A DNA stretch of 64,000 nt, from positions 4,458,517-4,522,516 of the forward strand of contig NC_081339.1 in the NCBI RefSeq assembly GCF_022539665.2. Direction: 5' to 3'. Made by a program: the position numbers and the translations under genes. Origin of the DNA: Daphnia carinata (Eukaryota > Arthropoda > Branchiopoda > Diplostraca > Daphniidae). Numbering within the stretch: the first letter of the stretch is position 1; each line of letters opens with the position of its first letter. Shown piece by piece: positions 1 through 26,000 of the stretch. The notes below the pieces were generated by a model. It worked only from the letters and a program-made list of their open reading frames with translations, had not been told where the DNA came from and did not search any database.

Positions 1-3000
1 CAACTGGAGCAGCAATCGACTATTGTTCTCTGCACTTCCTAGTTGATCAGCTAAGGCTTCTGTCAGCGTAACGTTGAATTTTAAACACATGTCAACGGCA
101 TCGGTGTACTGTCAAAGATAAGCGGGCATTAGATTGTAGGTAAATGTTTTCTTCTAAAAGGGGAGATGCATTAGCTTACCTTCCCTGCCATTGCGAGCAA
201 ATCAACTGCCGCGTCATAGTGTCGATGACTCGCTAAGTAATCAGCACATCGTTGTAATGAAGCAGGGTTGGAATTTTTGTCCAAACGTCTTGATAATTCT
301 AACACAGCTTCATGCTGCTCCGTCCTGCACAAAACAAATAACGCTGTACATTTAAAAAATGCAAGTAGAACGATTGTTGGAGACCACTTTCGTGTGGGCT
401 CCTGCCACATCATTGGCAAGATATTACCTGGATGCCAAATCAAGGGCAGTGTCAAGTAACCCAGCTTTGCTATAAAGCATGACGGCTCGGTCAAATCTCG
501 GCTGGCGATCGCTAGTTGACGATGGAGCCTCGAAATAACGTGCAGCTTCAACCATCTCTTCTTGTTCACCTTGCATGGCATAGCGATACAGTTGATCATC
601 TAATTCGTGTTCCTGTAACAAAAGAAGTATTCACGTAATGAGCTAGCATTACCGAAGTACAATTGCTGAAAAATTACTTTGCATAGTCGCACTGCGTTGC
701 CGTAGGCTGAGGCCTGACCGAAAAATTTTAACGCCTCGGGAATGTTATCATTAGCCTCGTACTGACGTGCAACGTGAAAGCAAGCTGCACGGTCTTGACT
801 TTGTTCAGCCAATTCGGTCGCCCTACTCAAATCACCCAAATAGCAGTGGAGTCGCACCAACGAAAGATAATCGCCTGCCCTGGCGTAATGCTCCAGAGCT
901 GCATCCATTTCGCCACTGCTTTCCAGAAACTGCGCCCACCAACGAAGTCGCTCTCTACCAATCCCAGAAAAGTTATTCATAGCCATTGAAAAGTGAAATT
1001 TAAAAGAAAATGTGTTTACGGGTCTTGGCTAGAGGTACAATAGCTTTGAAGGGCTCCCGTATCTTCGAAGAGCATTCGTGGAACATCGAAATGGTGCGTT
1101 TGACACTTTTCATACATTTCTAGCGCTAGTGCGGTGTTGCCTAAAATTAGAACATAAAATGTTTGCGAACGCTGTCCTAATGATGACAATCTAAAAAAGT
1201 ACCTTCGCCCTCAAGATAGCGGGCATATTCATAGTACGTTCGTTTCAAATTGATGCGGTCCTTCGTATGAGCCAACTGTAACGCTGCTTCCCATCTGTTA
1301 GACGCTTGGTACATTCGGCTAAGTAGATCGTAGCAAGAAGATTGCTCACACAGCGCTTCAGCTTCTTTCTAAAACAACGAGAAATGAAAAAAATATCTTT
1401 TAAAATCAATGTAACAACAATTTAAAATCAAACGCTCATTACTATCATGCCCAGCTGGACAGCGAGCACTGCCGAGATTGCATCCACTTGTCCTACATAT
1501 TTTGCTTGGGCAGATCGCACCGCCGCGGCTGCCTTGGCGTTACCCAGTTTCCCCAAGCAAATGAGGCCAACGTCAGGCCGTCTAAGTTGGACACAACTAC
1601 GCGCTAAACTCTCCCATATTTTCGGACTGTGGCGAAAAGATTCCACAGATAACGTATCGGTTGATTAAACGGTTAAGTAAATGGCTAAAATAAACATACT
1701 TTGTGAAAGGACGGACCGCCTGGTAAGCTTGTTCTACCCTTCCTCGCCGTAGGTGACAACTAAACGACAACAAGGCGTCGCGGGCTGCTTTATCGCTGTG
1801 GTCATTCAAGCTGGCTAAACTGGCCAGCAAGCGCATGTGAATTTTCGTCGCTTCGTCCAGAATGGCGTAATGGGGAAGTCGTACGCCAATTAGTTCGTCC
1901 ATTGCCATGGGTACCACATCTTGAACCAGAAGCTCTTGCTGATCGTCCGCAACTAGGAGCGATACTAAGCAGCCATTTTGATTGCCTCTGAGCTGGCAAG
2001 CTACGATACGGGGTTCTTCTTCATCCCAAAAGTGAGCTTGGAGAGTGCCTTGTTCTTCTATCCATTCAGCGGCCACATTAAAGAACTCCACCGAATTCAT
2101 AGTTGTTCGCCATATGAATAATTTAGATAGTCCTTCATCTGCCTGTCGGAAAAAAATATAAGATTTTCTTGATTATCCAGTGGCCAACGTAATGGGCAGA
2201 CGTTCAATTTACATCAACCGTAAAAGAGATGCAAGTGCCGTCGCTGTTGGTTTTTACAGAACGGAATCGCATAAAACCAGATATGTTCGATGCCACGTTC
2301 TTAGTATTGATGTGAAGCTTCGGATCACTAGATCAAACGGATAAAATGATGAAAAGGATTGGGTCTCATGACCGAGTCGGGCTAAATGAATACCTATTGG
2401 ATACATCCCAGAGTTTGACATAACCGCTGCTCGACGCCACGCAAAGAAAATGCCCAGAGAGATCCAACGTTATAGGAGAGCCTTCCGAGTCCATAAAGGA
2501 CAGTGGTGGACACAAAACAGAGCCCTGAAAATTCCGCATCTGAATCAACGGACCTTCCAAGCAAAAACATGCGGATTTGTGAAGCCGTGCCAGCAAGCAT
2601 CCGCATTCATAATTTCCTAAAAAAATAAAATAAAGTGAAATGATACCTTAATTATTGGGAAAAAAAAAAAATAAGGGAGCAGACATTACCAACTAGAAAA
2701 GGCTTTTCATTGGTGGTAGAAAAACCAATTTGATAAATAACAACTTTCTCCTCCCCCCAAACAAGGAGGTGATTCGCAGAAACATCAATGCCATCAATCC
2801 TAACGGGTAAATCTATCTGAACAGAATTTGTATGTTTTTGAACGGACACGACAGACGATGAAAGTTGAACAACGCCAACCTATACCGGGAAAATCCGATT
2901 ATTTTCTAGTTACGTCCAATGGTCTTTATGATAGGGTTGCTTTTTAATTACTTCATCTCGAAATGCGACGGACGGCTGCTGTTGGACGATTTGATAGAGG

Positions 3001-4356
3001 CTAGATCCATTATGTACGAGCAGAAACTTCGCTCCCCAGATGGAGTGTTCGATAGAACCTCCGGGGAGGCCAACCAGACCGATAAAATGCCAATCGTCCT
3101 CGAGACTGTTGATGTTGTCACGACTGTTATTGTCCCGCCAAAACACGATCCCTCCCAAATTGGTCGCAGCGGACAGCAGAGAGGGCGCTGCTTTATTTGG
3201 TAGATAGGCCAGCGTGGTGAAGTGTTCCGCCCCAGAATGGAGGGTAAGTTCAGCTACATCAGGCAGTGGCAAGAGAAAAGTGTCATTGCTTTGACAGTTC
3301 CAAAGGCGAATTGTCAAATCGCCGCCTGTCAGAGCCAGCACATTTCTACTCAACCACGTCAGCTGAATCATGCGAGATTTACCGCTTATTTTCACCTAAA
3401 CAAAGCAATTTCTTATCAAGGATTCTCGAAAAATTCTAGCCCATGACACATACCGTATTCAGAAGTTCAATGCTTTTGATTCCGTCTTTTGTTTTATTTT
3501 TCCGGAAAACTGAAACGATTCCACCAGATGTTAAAACGCAGAGGGAATCATCATGACTTACGATGTTTTGAATCGCTCTAACCATGCGAACAACTTCTAC
3601 ACAGGTTGCAACATCCTGTATTGCATGATAAATGGCACCTGTTGAGTAGCACAATGTTATGATTATTGGGTAATAAAAGTGGTTAAAACTGTTGAACAAC
3701 AATTCTCACCGGAAGAGCTACCAATAAAGCACTCCCACGGTGGTAAAGGTAATCTTAAGCAGGCCATTTGAGAAGGTGTGTCCTTTACATCATGTTCATT
3801 TATTTTTTGGAAATGATTATCTTTCGAATGGTTCCAGACAGTTAAAAGGCCAGCCTAGAATGGAAGGTATTGGAGAGAAATGAAAAACTATTAAAGCTGT
3901 TAAATTTGCAATGTTGCACACATAATTAAGCATACACTGTCTAGGCTTAAAAGCTGACTTTCACTTGCCCATTCAATAAATTGAATGGGGTAACTGTGAA
4001 CTGTTGGGAGCTTTAGTTCTCTCATGGTTTTAGATTCCAAAATGAGCACATAGATTTCTCCAGAATTAGAACCAACAACAACGACTCCTAGAGTGGGATG
4101 CCATTTGACAACCAGCAGCATTGAAGGGCATTTCCAAGGACAACCATGTAGTAGGGTGCTCTAGAAGATTGAATTACAACAAGTTATCGCACGTGCTGGA
4201 TAATATTCCACGAAAACACTCTCTTACCTCATCGAAAATGTACAGCTGGTTATTCTCGGCAACTACAGCCGTGAAATTGAGCTTGGAATGGCAAACAAGT
4301 TGGTCTAATGCTTTCCCATTAAGCTGAATTAATAATCTCTCTACAAATATCGGCAT
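1..4356 (-). CDS. IFT140: Intraflagellar transport protein 140 (IFT-A subunit), 3' end outside window
   Basis: IFT140 is a core subunit of the IFT-A complex, which drives retrograde transport in cilia. About sixteen exons are readable on the minus strand, from the ATG at 4356 (exon 4228-4356, phase-0 donor) down to a partial exon at 1-108. The N-terminal half, roughly 4356-1690, is WD40-like blades (for example VKWHPTLGVVVVGSNSGEIY and LTIRLWN). From about 1660 to the left edge it is TPR-like helices. Strong family landmarks are LRWWAQFLESSGEMDAALEH, AACFHVARQYEAND and DRAVMLYSKAG, all in the same order as human IFT140 as I recall it. The frame upstream of 4356 reaches only a TTG codon, so 4356 is the first ATG. 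The C-terminal TPRs and stop lie outside. Inner exon limits were read by eye. In Daphnia-like animals cilia are confined mainly to sensory neurons and sperm, so expression is expected to be narrow (inference). Confidence 0.95.
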
Positions 4357-4461
4357 TGCTACTTTCCTTTGCAACCGAACGGTTGCAAAACGGGTCGAGA
4401 TATTCAAATATAATCACAGTTGGTGTGGCGCCCTGGCGCATTCTTCACAACCAAAACAACA

Positions 4462-4475
4462 GTTTCCATAGAAAC
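4462..4475 (-). promoter_or_regulatory. X-box (RFX/DAF-19 type) in the IFT140 promoter
   Basis: The 14-mer GTTTCCATAGAAAC fits the nematode/insect X-box consensus RTHNYYWTRRNRAC at every position and is nearly palindromic. It lies 106 bp upstream of the IFT140 ATG, inside the usual distance for cilia genes. A second half-site (GTTGCCAT) lies at 4496-4503. RFX factors are established activators of IFT genes; binding here is inferred. Confidence 0.75.
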
Positions 4476-5414
4476 CATATTTGCATGAAGACAAGGTTGC
4501 CATGATTTTCTTTTTCAAACTGACAGAGCAAGGTGAAAACAGTTTGCGATCCAGTCACTATTTATTATGCAGTAGGTAATAAAAAAACCTTGTTGAGAAA
4601 CGAGACCGACGTCTATCTGTTATGTAAGAAAAATAACTAAAAACAGCACGATATCAATCTAATGTGTTTTTAATACAAACGACTGAAAGAAGTAACGCAC
4701 ATTGAAGAGGCCGAATAGCAAGTTGCCCAACACATTCAGCCTTTAAATTCGTTTTGACACCTAATCAGCAGTTTCCCCATATGACACAATATAGCAACAA
4801 CATTTAAAAAACATAGGCACCAAAGGTATTTATATATATAACATCAACATAATAATTATGTAAGAAAGGAGCAGGGGAAACAGAGAGAAGGGAGGAGCAG
4901 GAAAGCTTGACAGTTTGTAAATGTCATGCTTTGATGTGTTGATTGCAAACACAGTTTAAACGAAATCCATCAGAGGAGATAGGAAATATGAGACACACAG
5001 TGTAGGAATTAAGATGAAAAATCACATACAGGCCATTCAGTAAATAGTGGAAGACACCCTACAACTATGATATACCAAATGCTCACACAACGTACACACG
5101 AAATGCGGGGGGTGAGGTGGAGGATATGATTTGAATCCGTGTTTTTAGATCAACCGTCACTTATACTTCTCATAATACAGCGACTTGGGAACCTTATGTA
5201 ACTTACCAGACTTTGATATTTTTTTGAAAGATCATCATCTCTATAACTCGTAGCCTCACGTCATCCTCCATCGACATAAACATATAAAATTACTGTACAA
5301 AGCATGACAGATGGGGATTGGGAGAAAATGAATTAGAAATTAGAAAGAGAAAAATAACATCGACAAAGACATTTTCTATAGAACATGGCGCTTTTGTCTA
5401 GATAAGAAAGTATA

Positions 5415-5445
<31 letters not shown>

Positions 5446-5906
5446 GTTAAACAATCAAGAAGCCACACGAATAAAGATAAAAATTGATGCGATGATGACA
5501 GCGAGCGATTGTTCTCTTTTCGTAAATAAAAAAAAAATGAACACACTAAACATTAGCAAAACGAACCCCCGAGACACACTGAAGAAAAGAACACAAAACA
5601 CATTATCATTAGCTTATGCAATATAGTTGGCTTTAAAAACTGGTGGAATTAAATCCATCGTGCGTACGCGATTGTAGTGGAGTGTGGAAGATTGGGTGGC
5701 ATATCGGTTACACTGTTCTTTTAAATTGGTCGAGATGTTCTTTTGTTTTATTTTGTTTTGTTTTTGTTTTGTTTTTTAAATTTTCACATTCGTTTTGTCA
5801 CAGCTGTTACTTCCACGTAACTCGTCACGAATAGTTGGCAGCGGTGGTAGTAGTTGTAGTAGTAAAGCCTACCTAAAAAACAATACCCGGCACAGCGCTC
5901 TACGCA
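4476..5906. other. Mitf 3' flank / probable 3' UTR
   Basis: AT-rich, with no reading frame resembling a protein. It most likely holds the minus-strand 3' UTR of Mitf followed by the IFT140 promoter. A minus-strand AATAAA (TTTATT at 4561-4566) sits close to the IFT140 promoter and is a candidate poly(A) signal, but nothing proves the UTR is that long. A pure A27 tract lies at 5416-5442. Confidence 0.4.
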
Positions 5907-18875
<12,969 letters not shown>

Positions 18876-20365
18876 ATTCGTTCCAGCGGAATGCGAGCCT
18901 TCCCAACAGTGGCAGCACAAGGCATCCCTATAACTCGCGATTATCAGCTGTGTCTCGACTCGTCAAACTCGCATCTCATTCCACTGTGGACTCCGTCAGC
19001 GTCAGAATATGATGTTGATTGAAGGTCAGGTTAACGGCTCGTGTTTTGGCATGAATATCGAACGCTCAACAATCTAGGCGCCATTGGACATCCCTCCACA
19101 TCTCTGCATCAACACGAGGCGGAAAAAAAAAGAAAGAAAACTCACTTTAATGAATTACAAGAATCAAGTTGCAAAATGTTATTAAGCACTGGAACAACGC
19201 ACTGATTGACTCGTCAAAAATGTTGGGCTATTTCGTTCAATAATCGCAACACGAGCGAAGAAGATTCGAAGTGCGGCCGTTTTGCTCACGACCCGATCAC
19301 CGACTAACATTGCACCACGAAAAAAACTGGCAAATTCGTTCATTTTATTTTTTGTTTTTAATTTGCTACGAGACGGACTTCTTTTTTTTTTTTTTCCTTC
19401 TTGTCTTGCCCGTTATATTCTTATTTTTCTTTCGTCTTTTTTTTTTTCGCAGTAGCTTCTAAATATTTCCAAGTTGGCTCAAGGTGGATGCAGTGCTACT
19501 ATTTTGGGCGCCACACTCGCATACACACACACACACACGCTGCTGATGTATATTATTGGCATTCGCAGCCACGCCACCCACTCAAGCTATTATGTTACCC
19601 AAACGGTCGGGAACGGAAATAGGAAGAAGGCAAAACGCAAAAAATTGATTTCAAATGCCTCATGGTTGTTGATGAATGTGTCGAGACATTGGCACATTAT
19701 ACAAAGAGAGAAAATACATATGTAGAAATAGAAGACGAAAAAAATATTGGTCGCATTTATCGTATCCTCCCTTGCGCAATACCAATTGATTGGGTCCAGG
19801 CCAAGAACGCATATTGAAAAGAAAAGGAAGACGCTGTCTTTTATTTTTGTTTTGAAAATTGATGTGATCTTTTTGTGAATGTTCAGGCTGGTGTTGTTGT
19901 TACTAGAGGTTTCCCCCGCGAACTAGTAGCGGGGCATACATAATACGCCTACGCATCGTACTAACATTAAATTATGTGGAACCGAGTGAGAATTAAAAAA
20001 AAAAAAAATGTCCCAATTTTTGGGAAAGACGCGCTTTGGAATTGTAATCAAGGCTTTTCGAATTCCTATCACACAACTAATAATAACGACATTGCTAAAT
20101 TTAGAACTTGCGCGCCATCTATTGTTAAGAAAAATTGGAAAATGATCGCCATCTATTACTGTTAAAGAGAAATTGATAGACGCCATCTATCGCCAGTAAC
20201 TGAAGTTGGAAATCGAACGCCATCTGTCATTGTTTAATAGAAAACAACACTGGATTCTAGCGGCATACCAACAAACTACCTACGCCGGCACCCATAGAAA
20301 CAACTGGCAGCATAGGAGAAGGATTAAGTTTTCAACCGAGTTTGAAATTAAGCAAAATTATCAAA
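18876..20365. promoter_or_regulatory. Divergent promoter region between Mitf (-) and CHERP (+)
   Basis: 1.49 kb separates the two start codons. The Mitf-proximal half presumably holds its 5' UTR. A CA repeat lies at 19523-19538 and T runs near 19383-19447. The CHERP-proximal end carries the regularly spaced CGCCATCTAT repeats listed separately. No reading frame here resembles a protein. Confidence 0.6.
20114..20229 (+). repeat. Four-copy degenerate tandem repeat with CGCCATCTRT core (YY1/Pho-like)
   Basis: Copies of CGCCATCTAT (last one CGCCATCTGT) begin at 20114, 20148, 20182 and 20219, spacings of 34, 34 and 37 bp. The intervening sequence is also loosely repeated (GTTAA, then AAATTG or AAGTTGGAAA). 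The reverse complement ATAGATGGCG contains the ATGGCG core of YY1/Pleiohomeotic sites. The array ends 137 bp before the CHERP ATG. Confidence 0.75.
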
Positions 20366-22961
20366 ATGGAACTTCCTCGTCCCCCAGAAGGTAATTATAA
20401 TTCACGAGTCGCTCCTAGATCACTGTGTAAACAAACGTACTCTTTAAAGACATTGAGCTTCGAAACATAATCGACAAACTGGCGCAGTTTGTAGCGAGAA
20501 ATGGTCCAGAATTCGAGCAAATGACCAAAAACAAACAAAGAGACAACCCAAAATTTGGATTTCTGTTTGGTGGAGAATATTTCAACTATTACCAGTTCCG
20601 TGTCACAACAGAGCAAGCCATCTTGAAACAAAAATATGTCCGGGAACAAAGTCAACCGATGAGCTACCCCCTCAACTATGGCCCACCTCCCATTGCAGAA
20701 CACCCTGGCCCTGGCTTCAACAGAAATTACAATTATGGCCCATCATGGCCAAGGCCTCACCAACAACCACCAGTACCCAGCCCGATGTCCTACCCTGGGC
20801 AAAATCCGATCCCTCCCCAAACAGATCTGATTGCCTTAAAAGGGGCTAAGGATGTACTGGTTGCCCAGCAGACTCAACTTCAAGAACAGGTAAAGAAAGT
20901 AATTAGTGTTATTAGCAATAAATGCTAATCTCATTTTCAACAGATCAAACAAAGTGAGAGCAATTTGGCTGCTCAACATCAGGTGACAGTTCAACAGCAG
21001 AAAAAGCAAACAGAAGAAACTGTCAAACTGCAACATGAGAAAGAAGTTATGGAGAAAGCACTTGCATGTGGCATGAATTTGGCAGAGTTTGAATTGCTTC
21101 TGCTGCCCATTATGGAGTCTTGCACCAAAGAATCTATCTCACAGGGCAAAGCATGGATACTCCACCATGTGCTGCAAGCACATTCCTCCTCTGATGCCAT
21201 TGCACAATACCTTCTCTTCAAAACAATTCAGAGCAGTAAGAATTACATGCAAAAAGATCCCATAGACCATTTCTAATCATTTACTCTTTATCCCCAGATC
21301 AATTCACCCAGAAACTTCATTTGATCTATTTGGTCAACGACGTGCTGCATCACTGCCTACGTAAAGGACCAGACACGCTATTGAAAACCCTTGAACAAGT
21401 CGTCGTACACATGTTTTCCAATGCTAGTCTGGCGGCAACGGACGAGGAGCAGAACGCCAAGTTACAAAAACTGGTCGTTTTGTGGCAGTCAAAAAACAAC
21501 TTGTTTGACCGTGGTCTACTAGAAAGGTTACACGCGCCTTTGCAATTGTGGAACGAGTACCATAATAGCTTGGCGGCGAAATACTCCACAGCCGTAACCA
21601 ATGCCACTAGCCACATACAACATACCTACGAAAACTATCGGAGTCAACATCAAGCATTTGTCAATCATGCAAATCACCAGATCCAGCAGTTGGAACAACA
21701 AAAACTACAAATTGAAGAGCAGATTGCCGCCGCTGCCAGTTTACAGCCATACAGTGCTCCCCATCATACCATGCCTCCCGATTTTCTTTCTCGTCCACCG
21801 CCTATTGCTGCCCTCAACGTTCCTCAAAATTACCCGACTGAAGGGATCGAACCCAAGGCCCCTTATTTCGACTTACCAGCGGGATTACTTGTGCCTCTCG
21901 TGAAAATGGAAGAGAGCGAGTACAAGAGCATTGATCCGAAAGACATTCGCTTGCCCGCGCCTCTGCCACCATCTGAGCGGTTGATTGCTGCCATTGATTT
22001 CTTCTACGCGCCGCCATCGCACGACCGACCACGCAACGCTGATGGGTTTGTGAAAAATTCCTCTAACGTATATAGCACCACAGTACTTTACACTCGACTT
22101 GTTTCGTTTTTAGGTGGGAACAAATGGCTCTATTTGAATTTTACAAAAATAAAGCAGCTGCCAAGAAGAAGAAAGAAGATGATATTGCTGCAGGATTACG
22201 AGAATTGTCGCCGCCTCCTACTCCTATCGAAGCTGCAGAAGAATATTCGCAAGAAGCGGGTGGTAAAAATGGAATCAGAAGTCCAGTTCGTCGACGCTTC
22301 CGCAGCGAGTCACCAGAGGAAGAGCTTAAAGAAGAAACGAGACGGGCGAGATCAAGGTCTGGATCACCAAGGGGCTCACAGAAACGCCGCAGAAGTCGAT
22401 CGAATTCAGAATCACCTCGTCGGACTGTATGTTCTACGTCTCCTACACCTACGCGTTCGGAATCGAGATCAAATTCGCCTGTTGTTATGACAAGATTTCA
22501 GCCAAAAAGGAGTCCTACACCGCCTTCAGAAATGTAATGTGAAGTTTTCAGAAGTTGTTTCAAGAGATTTCAAATTAAAGTTCGATATTTTGCAGGGCAT
22601 CGCTGTCCTTCGCCAAAGGTTTCACGAATAAGTTGGACGAAAATAATCGAGGACATCAACTGCTATGTAAAATGGGATGGGGAGGAGCTGGACTTGGCGC
22701 CAATGAACAGGGTATCGCTGAACCCATTAAAGGCGGAGAGGTATTGTAACGACTAGATTTAGTTCTAAAATCAAGTTAAATGACGTTATGCTCTAGGCTC
22801 GTGATCGCGTAGATCAATTCAAAGGTGTCGGCATTAATATTCGCGATCCATTTGAAAATTTCCGCAAAAGCAAAGGTCAAGCATTCATCACGAGAATGCG
22901 TTCACGCGCCGAAGAACGGGAGAAAGAAAAAGGTGAAACTGATGAACCTCCTACACCCTAA
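20366..22961 (+). CDS. CHERP: CHERP: SURP, CID, RS and G-patch splicing-associated protein
   Basis: CHERP associates with the U2 snRNP/SF3 splicing machinery and was first described as a calcium-homeostasis ER protein. Exons: 20366-20390, 20450-20889, 20944-21235, 21298-22045, 22114-22533, 22596-22740 and 22797-22961. They join in frame to 744 aa. Residues 10-55 are the SURP/SWAP module (IIDKLAQFVARNGPEFEQ, FLFGGEYFNYY). A Pro-rich stretch and a glutamine-rich coiled coil follow. Exons 3-4 encode the CID domain (LLLPIMESCTKESISQGKAW, LHLIYLVNDVLHHC). Then come YFDLPAGLL, DPKDIRLPAPLPPSER and HDRPRNADGWEQ, highly conserved in human CHERP. Exon 5 ends in an RS/SP-rich tract and exon 6 is the G-patch (KMGWGGAGLGANEQGI). 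The C-terminus FITRMRSRAEER also matches. No disruption was seen. Confidence 0.97.
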
Positions 22962-23026
22962 TCTATCTTATTGCAATTACGAAAATACAGTTGATTTTCT
23001 AATTACTTACGTTTCGTGTAATGCCG

Positions 23027-26000
23027 CTACGTCCAAATGAGGGGATATAGTTGTTTAGCTAATTCCTCTGCGTTGGACTTGAATTCGCTGTTCTCGTCTA
23101 CAGTGCCGACCTAGCATTCGATGTTGATTAGAATGTAAGTCGACATATTCGAAAAATGCATCTTTACCTCAATGGGACAAAAGCCCGGCCGAACAAAGGT
23201 CCGTTTAGCTATCATGCTATGTAGAATTAACCAGACGGATCCTGAGTGATACTTCGCAATGGCAATCAAATTCTCTTTGGCCAAATTCTAAAGGAATGGA
23301 AACGTTCAAAGGATAAGCAATCCACAAGTGTTATAATTTTATGCATACCTGTAACTCCGAGACTTGCTTGTTGCTAAGGTAAAGAGAAATCGCCTGGACG
23401 ATTCTAACAACTTCCAACACGGGAGGATCGAGAAATTCAACTATGGTACCCATGGCAGATAGTGCCGATTTCTGCAGCTTGTAAGCTTGACTTGCAATGT
23501 GCGCTCTGCTGGACCGTCCACGACTTGCATTTGCCTGATTCTGAAGGAAGGTAACCAATTTGGGAACTACTTCTCTCACAGCTCGATGACGAATAAAATC
23601 CGGGCAACACCGAACTAACGAAAGGAAAACCTCGAGGGCTTGCTTTTGTTTGAGATGTGATGTTCCCAGAAGCTGATTCTTTAAGGGCTCCCAAAGTTTA
23701 TGTACTTTTGGCAGGAACACATCCTCGTGTGAAGATAGCACTTCAACCGACAAGCAAATGGTTTTCATCAAGGCAGCGTAAAGTTGCTCCTCTTCGCATT
23801 GTGGCAATATCTTAGTGCAGCGATCCAGTATGTCGGCCACGATATTCACTTGAGGTGGTGGCGAAATGACATCTGTTACCTGTTCCACTTCAGCCTCCAT
23901 GATTTCTTCTGCTTCTTCTGCATCATCTTCATCGTTCGCTTCAGAAAACGTCTCGGTTAGTTTAATATTGGCTTTATAATCAGCTATACGCCGAGCCACC
24001 TCTTCCACTGATATAGCTTCGCCTTTTGAAAGAGGTTTCGCACAATCTGGACCGGCTGGCTTTGCTTTAAGCGCAGCTTTTGCATATAGTTCGAACACCT
24101 GAACGTAGGGAAGTGCTCGAAGAGAATGGTTCTTGTCCAGACCTTTCAATGCATGTTGGACCATCCGTTCTAGCCAGTAATCCATACGAATATCGGACAG
24201 CATGAGCAACGCTCGAAGCAGATCAATAGCGCGTGGATATCGGACTATGTTTTGTAGCTGATAGCTCAATTGTGGTGCGTAATAATCAGCATTTTCTTCA
24301 AGCAGTTGAGAGACCGTGCTCAATTGTAAAGCTTCAGCCATACGTTGAAGAGACCGTATTCCAACTTCACAGAATTCCGGATTGCCAGCTTTTTCCAGAC
24401 AAGGCTTTAAGGCAGTAATTAGCAAAGGCGAAAAATCCTTTCCCATTCGAACCGCAAGCTCGCCGATCACTAACAACATTAAGTGGCCCACAATAATGTC
24501 GGTTTTACTTTCAGTTGTTAAATGCGTAAGGCAAGTTGAATACTCTTTTATGACGGTCGTGAACGCAGTTGGATCCAGCTTAGCTCCTACAAAAAGATAG
24601 AGATTTAGTATGAAGGAAGTGGTACGTAATTTTACTAATGGTTACCTTTGAGAACTAAGTTCATGACGTAAACTGATTCTTTATCGAACGAGTCTTTTTG
24701 CCTCACAACGTCCAATAGATAATCAGACGTATCGGCCAGGTTTCCATAACGGCCAATTGTGAGGGAGCATGCTGCGAATAACGAAACAACTCTGTTCTCC
24801 CGCAAGTATTGAAGATTAAAGGGTTCGTCACTCTCGATGACTTTGGTTGGTTCAAGGGTGGCCGAGATGAGCAAGCCTTTAAATAGGCGCTGACGCAGGC
24901 CACTAAAAATCAGGCTTTGTTCTAAGCGAGGCCCCAGCAACGTGAGATGGCCCTGAAGTTCTTGTAAAACTACTAATTGGTCATGAGTGACTAAAAATAA
25001 TGAGAGAATTTTTTAATATTCAATTGTAAAAACAGATACTATTTGTATCATACTTCCTTGAGTCACTATTCTTGGTAAACACGTTACGATGTCATATAAA
25101 TTTTGCCGTACTGCCGCATCAAAGTTAGTTTGGGAATGGCTCAGAACTGTGATGCGTTCTTTGGCAGCTTCCTGAACTTCTAAACACTCATCGGCGGTAA
25201 GCTGAACAAGTTTCTTGATAAGTAAAGGCAATGAAGGTTCCAAGGTAACAGAGCACTCTTCTAACACTTCAGAGACCAAAGATGTTATTCCTATCTTCAC
25301 TTTCCAGTGCATGTCGGGATTTTTCATAATCTTTTCGAAAAGGAGGTGCAGATTAGTGCGTGTTTGTTGTAACCATTCCGTGCCAGACTTCCCGGCATTT
25401 TCAAAACGACTGTTATTTAAGATTATCCGAATCCAACTGGAGAAAACTTCAACTGCCCTCTTAAGAATAAAACATATTAATGAACAGCCATCGCAAAATA
25501 CCGAATATTATCTACGATACCTTTGTCAGAATATGCGACTGCTTTATTGATCCATTTATGATTTTTAACATGTGGGTGCATGTTCCGGGGAAAAAACCAG
25601 CCAACGAAGAGCCGATGACGGTGGTTGGAATGCAGGACAACTCCATGAGAGTGTTTAATGCAGAAAGCCTGTACAACCAACATGTAGTTGTTTCTGTTCA
25701 ACAAATATTATGGAAACTCATGTAAATTACCTCAGTTCCTTCAATTCTTCATTTGCAGCAACTTTGAGTAAAGTGAAAACTAAATGTCCCAGTTGAGGCC
25801 TGTTTGTCTCAGAAAGCAACTCAAGGATGACATCACTTGATGCAGATCTCAGTAATGCAAGCAATGATTCTATCGATGCTAGTTTTACTTCCTCAGACCA
25901 CAATATTGTACCTAAATATGGCAAAATTTATGTGTTTAAACTGTAACCCAGCTAATATCCTGATAACCAATTTGCTTACTTTCAGTTGGATTAACACAAT

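Noticed and set aside
18876-18920. N-terminal extension of Mitf from 18920
   Set aside because: The codon at 18920 is TTG; the first ATG in frame is at 18875.
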